From the NCBI GenBank assembly GCA_017462125.1, contig JAFTRQ010000079.1:1-43806 (forward strand): a DNA stretch of 43,806 bases. The letters run 5' to 3'. Shown here one piece after another: positions 16,269 through 23,843 of the stretch. The position numbers and the translations under genes are program-made. Below the pieces are notes generated by a model. The model was not told where the DNA came from and did not search any database. It worked only from the letters and a program-made list of their open reading frames with translations. The DNA is from Clostridia bacterium. GTDB taxonomy: Bacteria > Bacillota_A > Clostridia > Oscillospirales > CAG-272. Positions within the stretch are counted from its first letter, which is position 1. Every line of letters begins with the position of its first letter.

Positions 16269-17015
16269 TTACTTAACCATATAACCGCCGTCGACGGGAA
16301 TGATAGCACCGCAGACGTAATCACTTGCGGGAGATGCCAAAAATACGGTCAAACCCTTCATATCGTCGGCCTTGCCCCATCTGCCTGCGGGAATACGCGC
16401 GCTGATGGTCGTAAATCTATCCTTATTTGCGATGAGCGCGGCATTGAGATCGGTCTCCATATAACCGGGAGCGATCGCGTTTACGTTGATTCCCTTGCCT
16501 GCCCACTCGTTGGTCAGCGCCTTGGTAAGCTGCATAACTGCGCCCTTGGAAGCCGCATACGCGGGAACGGTCTGTCCGCCGAAGAAGGAAAGCATGCTCG
16601 CTACGTTGATGATCTTTCCGCTGCCCTTGGGGAGCATCACCTTACCCGCCTCCTGACAGAGAATGAATACCGAATTGAGATTGACGTCAAGAACGTGCTC
16701 CCAATCCTCATAGGGGAACTGCTCTGCGGGATGGCGATGGATAACGCCTGCGCAGTTGACCAGAATATCAAGGTTACCGCCAAGCATCGCAAGGCTCTCG
16801 CTAAAGGCGCGGTAGTTCTCTTCCTTTACGCCAAGATCTGCCTGAACTGCCTTGCAATTCAGCTTTTTTGCGGACTCGTGAACTCTGTCGGAGGAGCCGA
16901 TGATAACAACGTCACAGCCCGCCTCACAAAGCGCCTCTGCCATGCTGTAGCCCAGACCGCGAGTACCGCCCGTTACGATTGCTTTTTTTCCGGAAATGTC
17001 AAACATATTGTTCAT
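16269..17015 (-). CDS. short-chain dehydrogenase, KduD / gluconate 5-dehydrogenase-like
   Basis: The 248-residue classical SDR has TGGTRGLG (15-22) for cofactor, NCAG (87-90), and the catalytic Ser140, Tyr153 and Lys157 (YAASK), ending with the PVDGGYMVK tail typical of KduD and IdnO relatives. It would reduce or oxidise a keto-sugar acid such as 2,5-diketo-3-deoxygluconate or 5-ketogluconate. It is the first gene of a two-gene unit with the zinc dehydrogenase, has its own promoter, and is divergent from an AraC regulator 130 bases away that probably controls it. Confidence 0.85.
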   Translation of the reverse strand: MNNMFDISGKKAIVTGGTRGLGYSMAEALCEAGCDVVIIGSSDRVHESAKKLNCKAVQADLGVKEENYRAFSESLAMLGGNLDILVNCAGVIHRHPAEQFPYEDWEHVLDVNLNSVFILCQEAGKVMLPKGSGKIINVASMLSFFGGQTVPAYAASKGAVMQLTKALTNEWAGKGINVNAIAPGYMETDLNAALIANKDRFTTISARIPAGRWGKADDMKGLTVFLASPASDYVCGAIIPVDGGYMVK

Positions 17016-17048
17016 ATTAATCTCCCTTTCAAGATATGATTTTTCTTT

Positions 17049-17077
17049 ATTGTATCATATTAAAAAACCAATGTAAA
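17049..17077 (-). promoter_or_regulatory. promoter of the SDR-MDR unit
   Basis: TTTACA and TACAAT on the minus strand, 17 bases apart, about 34 bases before the SDR start. It does not overlap the divergent AraC promoter, which leaves about 20 bases for a regulator site between the two -35 boxes. Confidence 0.6.
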
Positions 17078-17098
17078 TTGATAATATGACAAAATATA

Positions 17099-17127
17099 TT
17101 GACAAAACGGTAGAATTCCTATATAAT
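17099..17127 (+). promoter_or_regulatory. consensus promoter of the first AraC gene
   Basis: A perfect TTGACA - 17 bases - TATAAT. The predicted start is about 14 bases before ATG, leaving just room for the G-rich ribosome binding site. Confidence 0.85.
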
Positions 17128-17147
17128 GTCGGTAAGGGGGGATCATC

Positions 17148-17948
17148 ATGCAAGATAAATTTTCCAAATACGTATACGATGACAGGTGCACGTATAAGCA
17201 CGCCAAGGGAACGAGCGCGGATCCGGCCAGAGAATTTCATAACTATCACGAAATATTGCTGTTCGTTGGCGGTAAGACCACCTTTCTTTCCGAGGAGAAG
17301 CGCATCCCGCTCTCTCCTTATCAAACCGTGATTATTCCAAAAGAAACCTATCATCAGTTTATCAACGTGACCGACGAGGAGTATCACAGATGCGTATTCA
17401 GCTTCGACGACATTCCCGAATTTGAGGATCTGATAAAAAGGTGTATGCACAGCACCCACGTGATCGAGGCAAGTCCTGAGCAAAGGATATGGTTTCGTAA
17501 AATGAACGAAACTGTGGATTCGGATTGCTCGGAGAAGGAGAAGCAGGTCTTGATGCACGCGTTATTGGCGCTTGTATTAAGCGAGGTTTCCCGTGAGCAT
17601 CAGGACGTCAAGGAAGGCAGTAAGCCCTCTGAGATCACCTCAAAAAGCATTGAGCTGATCAATGAGAATCTTTGCAATCGGATCTCGATTCCCGAGCTTT
17701 CAAGGCGGCTCAACGTATCGGTATCTACTCTGACGCAAACCTTTAAGAGAGATATGAATATTTCGGTCTACCAATACATATTAAGGAAAAAGCTGATTAT
17801 GGCCCAGCAAAAGATACAGGATGGCGAAAGTGCCACCACGGCGGCGATGCTCTGCGGCTTCAACGATTATTCAAGCTTCTATAAGCAATACAAAAAAATG
17901 TTTGGCACCCTGCCCTCAGAGAGAACCACCAGATTTGACGGGCAGTAA
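17148..17948 (+). CDS. AraC-family regulator, cupin sensor, likely controls the SDR-MDR unit
   Basis: The 266-residue protein has a cupin-type N-terminal sensor (HNYHEILLFVGGKTTF at about 31-46, IIPKETYHQFINV at about 64-76) and a C-terminal AraC domain with two helix-turn-helix units: IPELSRRLNVSVSTLTQTFKR near 181-201 and a second at ESATTAAMLCGFNDYSSFYKQYKKMFG. The sensor histidines suggest sugar or small-molecule binding. G-rich AAGGGGGG precedes the ATG. It is divergent from the dehydrogenase pair, the usual place of a local activator. Confidence 0.9.
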   Translation: MQDKFSKYVYDDRCTYKHAKGTSADPAREFHNYHEILLFVGGKTTFLSEEKRIPLSPYQTVIIPKETYHQFINVTDEEYHRCVFSFDDIPEFEDLIKRCMHSTHVIEASPEQRIWFRKMNETVDSDCSEKEKQVLMHALLALVLSEVSREHQDVKEGSKPSEITSKSIELINENLCNRISIPELSRRLNVSVSTLTQTFKRDMNISVYQYILRKKLIMAQQKIQDGESATTAAMLCGFNDYSSFYKQYKKMFGTLPSERTTRFDGQ

Positions 17949-18011
17949 TTCTTTCCGTGGCAAAAGCATTTACAGCAAAAACAGTTGAGAGCGCGCATAA
18001 AATTTCAACGA

Positions 18012-18048
18012 AAAAATCCGTACAGCCTGCAAGCAGTACGGACTTTTT
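18012..18048. terminator. bidirectional terminator between AraC and EamA genes
   Basis: TCCGTAC / GTACGGA with flanking A6 and T5 runs and a nested TGC-AA-GCA mini-stem in the loop. It serves the plus-strand AraC gene and the convergent EamA gene. Confidence 0.8.
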
Positions 18049-18088
18049 ATCTGTATATAAGGGATACCGAGAGGGCTCTGTGCACTCA

Positions 18089-18982
18089 TCAAGTCGGCAG
18101 GCACAGGAACAGCACCGACAGCACGCCAAAGCCCACGCCGATCCATTGCTTCAGCGTCAGCTTTTCTCTGAACGCGACAACCGCGGTCAGCGTGATCAGC
18201 ACAAGCCCTCCTCCGTTGACGATTGGGAAAAAGACCGCGCTGTCCATAATACCCGAGAGATAGAGATTCAGCTTATGGTTTGCCGCCACAAGCACACCGC
18301 TGACAAGCATAACCGATACAAGAAACCAATTTACTCTTCCCTGCGCAGTTCTCTCGAAGATCGGTTGCCCTTCACGCGCTCTGTATACCAGCATCAAGGC
18401 GGCAGAGATCAGAAACGACGCGATGAACGCAAAAACCAAGAATGCATTGATCTCGGCTCTGCAGGGCAGATTTTGATGCACCTTCTGCATAATGCCGATG
18501 CCACCCGTCATGAAAAAGGCAAGAATACTGAAGATCAGCCACTTCAAGGATGCCTTTTTCTCATCAGCCTTCTTTTCAACGGCAAAGGCAAAGCTGAACA
18601 GCATCAGCACAATGCCAACGATCTGCCAAAGACCAATGCTTTCATGAAAGAACAGCACACCCGAGACGGCAGAGATCACCGTGGAGCAATTCACGATAAC
18701 CATCGTATAGGACATAGGCCCGATCTGCAAGGCCTTCATAACCGTCAGACTTTGAAGGGAGATCAGCAAGCCGAACAGAATACCGAGGAGCACGGTGAGA
18801 AGTGAAAGGCTCTCGATCCCACCCCAAAGCAGAAGCACGATCGCAGAAACGATACAGCCCCAGGCATTATAGGAATGAAGGCTTGTCATACTCCCCACAG
18901 AACGGTCGGTATAGAGCTTTTTTGCCACGTCGGCAAAAAGGCAAGCCGCCATGGAAACGATTAAAATGATCACGGTATTCAT
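18089..18982 (-). CDS. EamA-family (DMT) transporter
   Basis: The 297-residue protein has about ten hydrophobic segments in two similar halves, as in EamA/RhaT-type drug-metabolite transporters. Landmarks are the small-residue-rich second helices and the GVLFFHESIGLWQIVGIVLMLFS and AVVAFREKLTLKQWIGVG pair, the paired helix 4-5 signature of each EamA repeat. I start at ATG 18982, which overlaps the alpha-galactosidase TGA by four bases, not at the ATG ten codons upstream inside that gene. Coupling to a glycosidase suggests sugar or metabolite transport; direction and substrate are unknown. Confidence 0.85.
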   Translation of the reverse strand: MNTVIILIVSMAACLFADVAKKLYTDRSVGSMTSLHSYNAWGCIVSAIVLLLWGGIESLSLLTVLLGILFGLLISLQSLTVMKALQIGPMSYTMVIVNCSTVISAVSGVLFFHESIGLWQIVGIVLMLFSFAFAVEKKADEKKASLKWLIFSILAFFMTGGIGIMQKVHQNLPCRAEINAFLVFAFIASFLISAALMLVYRAREGQPIFERTAQGRVNWFLVSVMLVSGVLVAANHKLNLYLSGIMDSAVFFPIVNGGGLVLITLTAVVAFREKLTLKQWIGVGFGVLSVLFLCLPT

Positions 18983-20997
18983 ACGCGTTCGATCCACAGC
19001 AAGCGTGCGCAACGGGGATGCGGCAGAATGAGCGTTGCCCGTCCTTTCACAACCGTCTCTTCTCCGCTGTCGGCATCGGTCAGCTTATACGCCGCGCCGT
19101 CCTTCGCAAACGGGAGCGCTACCTTCAGCGTATCCCTGCCGCAATTTTCCTGACGGAATGCAAGCAAGGCTCCCTTTTCTTCTTCACCGTCATAGTAACA
19201 AAAGGCGGTGAAATCGAATTTATCCTGCTCGGAATGCCAAGGGGTCAAAGGATAAAACTCCTTGAGCAGATAGGGGGAAATCTCCTTCCACTCCTTCAAG
19301 CCGAAGCGAAGCATATCAAAGTTTTGCTCCGCGTCCTGAACGAACTGCGAATCCACGTTGAGCGCGGGAAGATAGGACGCGCGCCAAACGTAAGGATCGC
19401 TTTGTCCCGTAGGAGCGAGCTGAGAAAGCTTTTCCTTCGTGTTCGCACCGCAGAACGGGATCCAACGGTTAAAGCCCCACGTCATGGAAAGACGCAGAGA
19501 GGTGCTCGTTCTGTCGCTGTCACTTCGCAAAAGCGGAATACCGCGGCGCATCGATTCAAGGTCGTTTCTTCCGCCTCCCGACGCGCAGGAATCCACAAAT
19601 CCGCAACCGCCGTAGGACAGCGTGCAGGCAATGATACGGTCCCACATCTCGTAATGTCCCGCAATGAATTTGCATTCCGTAATGCCCTGTCTGCCCTCGC
19701 CCTCTTTTCCGTCAAGGTGCTTCCACAGCGCCGCGGCATTGCAGTTGTTGTCCTCACGGTACATTTCCACCTTGTTTTCACGGAGCATTTTACAGATTCT
19801 TTCCACCGTCCAATCAAGGCAGGCGGGATCGCCAATGTTATTGGAGATCGTGCGCTCGCCCTCGATTCGGATCGCCCAATCAAGGTTATATCCGAAATTT
19901 TTAGCGAGGTTTTCGGGGTCTGTCACGCGCTCCGGCTCAAACCACACCAGCGTTTTCATACCGTTCGCACGCGCAAAATCCGTTGATTCAAGGAAGGTTT
20001 TTTCAGGCCACTTTTCGGGGTCAAGCTCCCACGTGCCCACGGAATCCCACCAATCGTAGCCTGCCACGTAAGGCTGTGCGCTTGTCAGATCGGGGCGGAT
20101 ATACCAGCCGGCATCAAACCAGCGGAAATCCACCTTCGCATCCTCCTCGATCATCTTTTCAAGAGAAGGCCTCCAGGTTGTGTAACGCTCGGAGATACTG
20201 CCGTCGGAATTGGGCAAGCCCGTGTCGCTGCAAAGGCAGCAGGTGGAAAACGGTGTCAAAGCGGTACCGTTCTTGTCTGCGGCAGGCAGGTTGTGACAAA
20301 CGAACCAGCTGCGCCAGAAGTTGGTAGCATAATGCTCGTTGCGCTCGGTATAAGGCGCGATGACGAAAAGTGCCGTACGGATCCTTTCGCCCTTTTTCAA
20401 ATAGGTTTTCAAGCCGTTCACCGAGCCTGCGGTATAAGTAGTTTTGTCTCCGTCCGATTCAAAACGGGCATTCCACGTTCCCGCCCAACCGATGGCAAGC
20501 ATCACTCCGCCATCTCCGCATTCCAGATTGAAATACGGGAAATTAATATGTGTGGCTCTTCCGCTGTCCGAGGAAAATTCCGCCGCGCTCTTAGTCAGCT
20601 CATAGCTGTAGGGGCGGTACTGATTGACGTGATCGCCCAAAATTCCTCTCAGCACGGGATGCTTTCCTGCAAAGGTCAGTTCTGTCTTGATGTCCTCAAT
20701 CACGCCGCTATCCCCGTCCGAGCTGTTTTCAAACCAGACCGTCCATTCGGTAACACCGTGGGAATAATAGTGTGTCAAGATCAAAGTAACGGTCAGACAA
20801 TCAAAGCCGAAAAGAAAGGTTTGCGTTTCCTTGCCCTCTGTGCGCTCGGCACGTCTCTCCTTCAGATCAAAATACGCGGGAGAGAAGCCGCTGTATTTTT
20901 TGCCCGCATAGGTAAATGAAAGCGGCAACGTGCCAAGATTCTCGCAAAGGCTCTCATAAGCACGGTCCGCTTCGGGATTTTGATATTGATTTATCAT
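18979..20997 (-). CDS. alpha-galactosidase-like glycosidase, GH36 family
   Basis: The 672-residue protein has an N-terminal beta supersandwich, a TIM barrel and a C-terminal beta domain. GH36 motifs are clear: FRWFDAGWY, LVWFEPERV (about 351-358), YREDNN with nucleophile Asp416, and the acid/base motif DSCASGGGRNDLE with Asp479. It lacks a signal peptide and should cleave alpha-galactosides (raffinose, galactomannan side chains) in the cytoplasm. I use ATG 20997, which follows GGAGGTG, and not an upstream in-frame start at 21021. An AraC gene is divergent, with overlapping promoters; the EamA gene is co-translated behind it. Confidence 0.9.
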   Translation of the reverse strand: MINQYQNPEADRAYESLCENLGTLPLSFTYAGKKYSGFSPAYFDLKERRAERTEGKETQTFLFGFDCLTVTLILTHYYSHGVTEWTVWFENSSDGDSGVIEDIKTELTFAGKHPVLRGILGDHVNQYRPYSYELTKSAAEFSSDSGRATHINFPYFNLECGDGGVMLAIGWAGTWNARFESDGDKTTYTAGSVNGLKTYLKKGERIRTALFVIAPYTERNEHYATNFWRSWFVCHNLPAADKNGTALTPFSTCCLCSDTGLPNSDGSISERYTTWRPSLEKMIEEDAKVDFRWFDAGWYIRPDLTSAQPYVAGYDWWDSVGTWELDPEKWPEKTFLESTDFARANGMKTLVWFEPERVTDPENLAKNFGYNLDWAIRIEGERTISNNIGDPACLDWTVERICKMLRENKVEMYREDNNCNAAALWKHLDGKEGEGRQGITECKFIAGHYEMWDRIIACTLSYGGCGFVDSCASGGGRNDLESMRRGIPLLRSDSDRTSTSLRLSMTWGFNRWIPFCGANTKEKLSQLAPTGQSDPYVWRASYLPALNVDSQFVQDAEQNFDMLRFGLKEWKEISPYLLKEFYPLTPWHSEQDKFDFTAFCYYDGEEEKGALLAFRQENCGRDTLKVALPFAKDGAAYKLTDADSGEETVVKGRATLILPHPRCARLLWIERV

Positions 20998-21014
20998 AAA
21001 ATTCACCTCCACAC

Positions 21015-21043
21015 TTGACAATCAAGGTTTTATACATTATAAT
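21015..21043 (+). promoter_or_regulatory. consensus promoter of the second AraC gene
   Basis: TTGACA - 17 bases - TATAAT, a perfect sigma-A promoter, directed at the AraC gene at 21123 with a leader of about 70 bases. Its -10 overlaps the -10 of the opposing alpha-galactosidase promoter. Confidence 0.8.
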
Positions 21044-21064
21044 GATACCACATATTTTTTAACA
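21036..21064 (-). promoter_or_regulatory. promoter of the alpha-galactosidase-EamA unit
   Basis: On the minus strand TATAAT (21041-21036) has a poor -35 (TGTTAA) at 17 bases. It shares the palindromic ATTATAAT core with the opposing AraC promoter, so polymerase cannot occupy both at once. The weak -35 fits activator-dependent expression. Confidence 0.55.
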
Positions 21065-21122
21065 TTTCTATCATTTTTACATCAAAAAATATAATATTAC
21101 CGTCACGGAAACGAGGTTTTTT

Positions 21123-21959
21123 ATGTACGAGCCAACCTACCCTCCCCAGCTGTCGCAAAAAAGCGAATTGATCCCGAATCTTCACTTCAGCCTCCGATAT
21201 TATAACGAGTTCGTCACACTCGGAGACGAGAGTATTGAGCCTGCTCATATTCACGACTGCTTTGAGATCTTTTTTAATCTTGGAAACGACGTGTCGTTCC
21301 TTGTAAACAACAAGCTTTATCCCGTCGGTCGCGGCGACGCTGTGATATCAAAGATCAACGACATACACGTTTGCATCTATCAAAAATCCTGTCTGCACAC
21401 CTATTTCTGTCTTTGGATCGACGCGGAGGACACAGCGCCCATTAAAAATATACTGAACAAAATAGCAATCGAGCCTCTTCTGACCTTTGACGACGAGACA
21501 AAGGAGCTGATCCGCAACGTTCTCTTTTCCTTGGACGCCTCCTGCAAGGACGATGAGCTTGAATTGATGAAAAACGCACTGCTTTTACAGCTGCTAACGC
21601 TTTTTGACAAGAGGCAGAATGCGATATCCGATTTCGCATATATTCCCGAGCCCTTGCAGAGGATCCTTGATGACATCAACGACAATTTTGCGGAGATCCG
21701 ACACGTCAACGACATTTTAGACCACCATTTCGTCAGCTCGGCAACCTTAAACCGATGGTTCAGGCGGTATATTCATCTCTCCCCTCGCGAGTTTTTGGAA
21801 TCCAAAAAGCTTTCCCACGCGGCAAGCCTGCTTGCCTCGGGAAAGAGCGTCACCGAGGCGTGTATGCGCTCGGGCTTTTCGGAGTGCTCTTATTTTATCG
21901 GACGCTTCAAAAAGAAATTTGGTGAAACGCCGCTGAAATACAAGCAGAGATTTGTTTGA
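21123..21959 (+). CDS. AraC-family regulator of the alpha-galactosidase unit
   Basis: The 278-residue protein starts with a cupin-like sensor (IEPAHIHDCFEIFFNL at about 38-53, with metal-type His residues) and ends with a two-part AraC DNA-binding domain: HVNDILDHHFVSSATLNRWFRRYI near 198-221 and KSVTEACMRSGFSECSYFIGRFKKKFG before PLKYKQRFV. It is divergent from and immediately next to the GH36 gene, so local activation by galactoside is the simplest model. GAGG lies upstream of ATG. Confidence 0.9.
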   Translation: MYEPTYPPQLSQKSELIPNLHFSLRYYNEFVTLGDESIEPAHIHDCFEIFFNLGNDVSFLVNNKLYPVGRGDAVISKINDIHVCIYQKSCLHTYFCLWIDAEDTAPIKNILNKIAIEPLLTFDDETKELIRNVLFSLDASCKDDELELMKNALLLQLLTLFDKRQNAISDFAYIPEPLQRILDDINDNFAEIRHVNDILDHHFVSSATLNRWFRRYIHLSPREFLESKKLSHAASLLASGKSVTEACMRSGFSECSYFIGRFKKKFGETPLKYKQRFV

Positions 21960-22059
21960 GACGGCAGAAGACACACAAATGCGTACCGCAGAGAGGTGTA
22001 ATTGAGGTATCTGATTTCAAATTTTGATTTATGGGTGGGATGTACGATGGAGAAAACCT

Positions 22060-22134
22060 TAGGGCGAGGGCTTGCTCCCGTCGCCTACGATGGTTTTAAT
22101 TTGTTCGTCACGGCGGGAGCAAGCCCCCGCCCTA
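22060..22134. repeat. 75-base inverted-repeat element
   Basis: Two 24-base arms (22060-22083 and 22111-22134) are complementary with two mismatches (core AGGGCGAGGGCTTGCTCCCG) and flank 27 bases. It is a miniature palindromic element with no coding capacity; a mobile origin is possible but no target duplication is clear. Confidence 0.6.
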
Positions 22135-22183
22135 CGACAACGTTTACCTGCATCTCCACCAAATCGCAATTTATCCGCCAATC

Positions 22184-22283
22184 CCGAGGACATCGAGTCC
22201 TCGGAAAAAATCGGGGTCTGAACCCTTGCACACGCTTCGCGTGGCGAAGGGTCTCGACCCATTGATCACCGGCACCAAAAAAG
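22184..22283 (+). repeat. tRNA-tail repeat, copy 1
   Basis: A 100-base unit with an imperfect 47-base hairpin (GGGTCTGAACCCTT... to ...AAGGGTCTCGACCC) and, at its right end, GATCACCGGCACCAAAAAAG, the exact 3' end and downstream bases of the nearby tRNA-Leu but in the opposite orientation. It is 98% identical to copy 2, 145 bases away. Confidence 0.75.
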
Positions 22284-22328
22284 AGAGAGGAGCGAGCTCC
22301 TCTCTTGTTGGTGAAAAGATTATTTTTC

Positions 22329-22428
22329 CCGAGGACATCGAGCCCTCGGAAAAAATCGGGGTCTGAACCCTTGCACACGCTTCGCGTGGCGAAGGGTCTC
22401 GACCCATTGATCACCGACACCAAAAAAG
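22329..22428 (+). repeat. tRNA-tail repeat, copy 2
   Basis: Same 100-base unit as copy 1 with two substitutions. Its right end merges into the tRNA-Leu terminator, so that the tRNA tail and this inverted copy form a 31-bp-arm palindrome (22409-22472). Confidence 0.75.
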
Positions 22429-22459
22429 CAGGTAGGCACAAGTGCCTACCTGCTTTTTT
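22422..22459 (-). terminator. terminator of tRNA-Leu
   Basis: A perfect 18-bp stem (AAAAAAGCAGGTAGGCAC and its complement) with an AA loop follows the tRNA on the minus strand and starts with a T-run. The pairing extends a further 13 bases on each side into the tRNA acceptor strand with one mismatch. Confidence 0.75.
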
Positions 22460-22461
22460 GG

Positions 22462-22545
22462 TGCCGGTGATCGGGGTCGAACCGATACGGTATCGCTACC
22501 ACTGGATTTTGAGTCCAGCACGTCTGCCAATTCCATCACACCGGC
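22462..22545 (-). tRNA. tRNA-Leu, anticodon CAA
   Basis: The 84-base minus-strand gene folds as a class II tRNA: acceptor GCCGGTG / CACCGGC with discriminator A, a D-arm with GGCAGACG, anticodon stem TGGA/TCCA with loop CTCAAAA (anticodon CAA at 22511-22509), a long variable arm and T-arm CGGTTCGACCCCG. CCA is not encoded completely (next bases are CC). It reads UUG leucine codons. It has a good promoter at 22567-22595. Confidence 0.95.
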
Positions 22546-22566
22546 ATATTTTATTGCACAACAGAT

Positions 22567-22595
22567 ATTTTACCACAAAATTGTTGTTTCGTCAA
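22567..22595 (-). promoter_or_regulatory. tRNA-Leu promoter
   Basis: TTGACG - 17 bases - TAAAAT on the minus strand, about 20 bases before the first tRNA base. Confidence 0.75.
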
Positions 22596-22692
22596 GCCCT
22601 TTTTCAAAATAATTTTTGCTTTTTTGAATATTGTAGCCAATCATAGGCAAAAACTCATTTTGCAATCAAAATTCAAAAAAGCGAGGTAAATT

Positions 22693-22869
22693 ATGTCACC
22701 GAAAGAACTGCTTTATATTGAAGATGCGCTGGGTCACGAGCAGCAGATCAAGTGCTTATGCACGGATGCCGCCAATCAGGTACAGGATCCCGAGCTGAAA
22801 AACCTGATTTCAAGCATCACACAGCGTCACACCGAAGGCTTCAACCGTTTCTACGGACTTCTCAATTAA
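22693..22869 (+). CDS. small CotF-like spore coat protein
   Basis: The 58-residue helical protein (MSPKELLYIEDALGHEQQIK...) resembles the first half of CotF/ferritin-like coat proteins: EDALGHEQQ, then CTDAANQVQDPELKNLI and a HxxGFNRFYGLL end. It lies 13 bases before a second CotF-like gene and is preceded by GAGG, so the pair is one unit, presumably expressed in the mother cell during sporulation. The upstream region does not show an obvious sporulation sigma promoter. Confidence 0.75.
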   Translation: MSPKELLYIEDALGHEQQIKCLCTDAANQVQDPELKNLISSITQRHTEGFNRFYGLLN

Positions 22870-22882
22870 AAGGAGGATATCA

Positions 22883-23131
22883 ATGAACGACAAGGAAATT
22901 ATGGAAAATCTGCTCTTGAATCTCAAGGGAGAATGCGATCTGATGATGCACGGAGCGATAGAATCCTCCACGGCAAATGTTCACAGCGCCTTTACGCAGA
23001 CGTTCAACGAGACCTTGGCAATGCAAAACGAGGTCTATGCCAAGATGGCGCAGAAGGGCTGGTATCCCGCGCAGAATGCACAGCAACAGCAGATCGATGC
23101 CGTCAAGCAGAAATACACCAACGCAAACTGA
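22883..23131 (+). CDS. CotF-family spore coat protein
   Basis: The 82-residue protein (MNDKEIMENLLLNLKGECD...) is a typical clostridial CotF-like coat protein: two helices, a TFNETLAMQNEVYAKMAQKGWYP block and a polar tail rich in Gln with QQQQIDAVKQKY. It would be placed in the inner coat layer in the mother cell. AAAGGAGG stands before ATG and a strong terminator follows its stop. Confidence 0.88.
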   Translation: MNDKEIMENLLLNLKGECDLMMHGAIESSTANVHSAFTQTFNETLAMQNEVYAKMAQKGWYPAQNAQQQQIDAVKQKYTNAN

Positions 23132-23145
23132 TCTATCTGCCAATC

Positions 23146-23186
23146 GATCGGATATGCAAGCAAAAGCTTGCATATCCGATCTTTTT
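23146..23186 (+). terminator. terminator of the CotF-like pair
   Basis: A 16-bp perfect stem with AAAA loop (GATCGGATATGCAAGC and complement) followed by five T. Its right arm also supplies the -35 box of the next promoter. Confidence 0.9.
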
Positions 23187-23196
23187 ATACTATAAT
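23168..23196 (+). promoter_or_regulatory. promoter of the small membrane protein cluster
   Basis: TTGCAT - 17 bases - TATAAT. The -35 lies inside the preceding terminator stem, so termination and initiation are packed into 50 bases. Confidence 0.65.
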
Positions 23197-23266
23197 GAAA
23201 CAGAAGAATGTAACCTTTTTCCAAAAACGTCGACTTATATAGTACAAGGATCAACAAAGAAAGGCT

Positions 23267-23413
23267 ATGAAAAGATGGGTCAAGACTATGCTGATATGCG
23301 CAATTGTTTTCTCGTGTATGGCATTATTGAATTTTTTGTTATGTTACGACTTCACCGTTGACGTTGTAACGTCCGTGGGCTCGATTATTATGTTTGTCCT
23401 TATATGCGTGTAA
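23267..23413 (+). CDS. 48-residue membrane peptide
   Basis: A short frame (MKRWVKTMLICAIVFSCMAL...) encodes two hydrophobic helices (about 5-25 and 30-48) joined by a polar DFTVD turn, with a positive N-terminus. GAAAGG precedes ATG and a promoter is well placed 70 bases upstream. I recognise no family; it opens a run of three small membrane protein genes. Confidence 0.55.
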   Translation: MKRWVKTMLICAIVFSCMALLNFLLCYDFTVDVVTSVGSIIMFVLICV

Positions 23414-23438
23414 AAATCAAATTTTCGGGAGGTAGCTT

Positions 23439-23825
23439 ATGATTATGAATATCCTGATCCGAATCAGCTATTATCTTGTGATCTTTCTTTTGATCGTTTC
23501 TCTGATCGTGTATATTCCCTGCGCGGCGACGGTGGGTGAGCTGCTGATAGACGACGTATTTCCCCTATCACAGCACCTCAGCGAGGAGGAGATGAAAGAC
23601 CCCTTCGTAATGGTGGGTATGATGCTGGTGAGCTTCGGGGCGGGAATAGCGATGGAATTTGCCCATCTCTCCCTGATCGCGATCGGGGTATCGATCCTCT
23701 TGATGATGCCCGCCGCGGCAAGCCGCAAGCCCGAGCTTTCCTCCACGGCGATGATTTTGATGGGCGTTGGCGTCGTCGCCTCTACCGCCTTCCCCACCCT
23801 GCTTCTCATTTCCACGATTTTTTAA
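23439..23825 (+). CDS. small membrane protein of unknown function
   Basis: The 128-residue protein has four predicted membrane helices (about 7-28, 55-75, 78-92 and 102-126) with one polar stretch, LIDDVFPLSQHLSEEEMKDP, between the first two. CGGGAGG lies seven bases before ATG. No family recognised. It resembles the next gene only in general layout, and both could be sporulation or envelope genes given the coat-gene neighbours. Confidence 0.7.
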   Translation: MIMNILIRISYYLVIFLLIVSLIVYIPCAATVGELLIDDVFPLSQHLSEEEMKDPFVMVGMMLVSFGAGIAMEFAHLSLIAIGVSILLMMPAAASRKPELSSTAMILMGVGVVASTAFPTLLLISTIF

Positions 23826-23843
23826 TGAAAAGGAGTAATACAT

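Noticed and set aside
22002..22646. Short frames through the tRNA and its repeats
   Set aside because: They translate the tRNA-Leu, hairpins and duplicated tails and have no ribosome sites; their mutual similarity is due to the DNA repeat.
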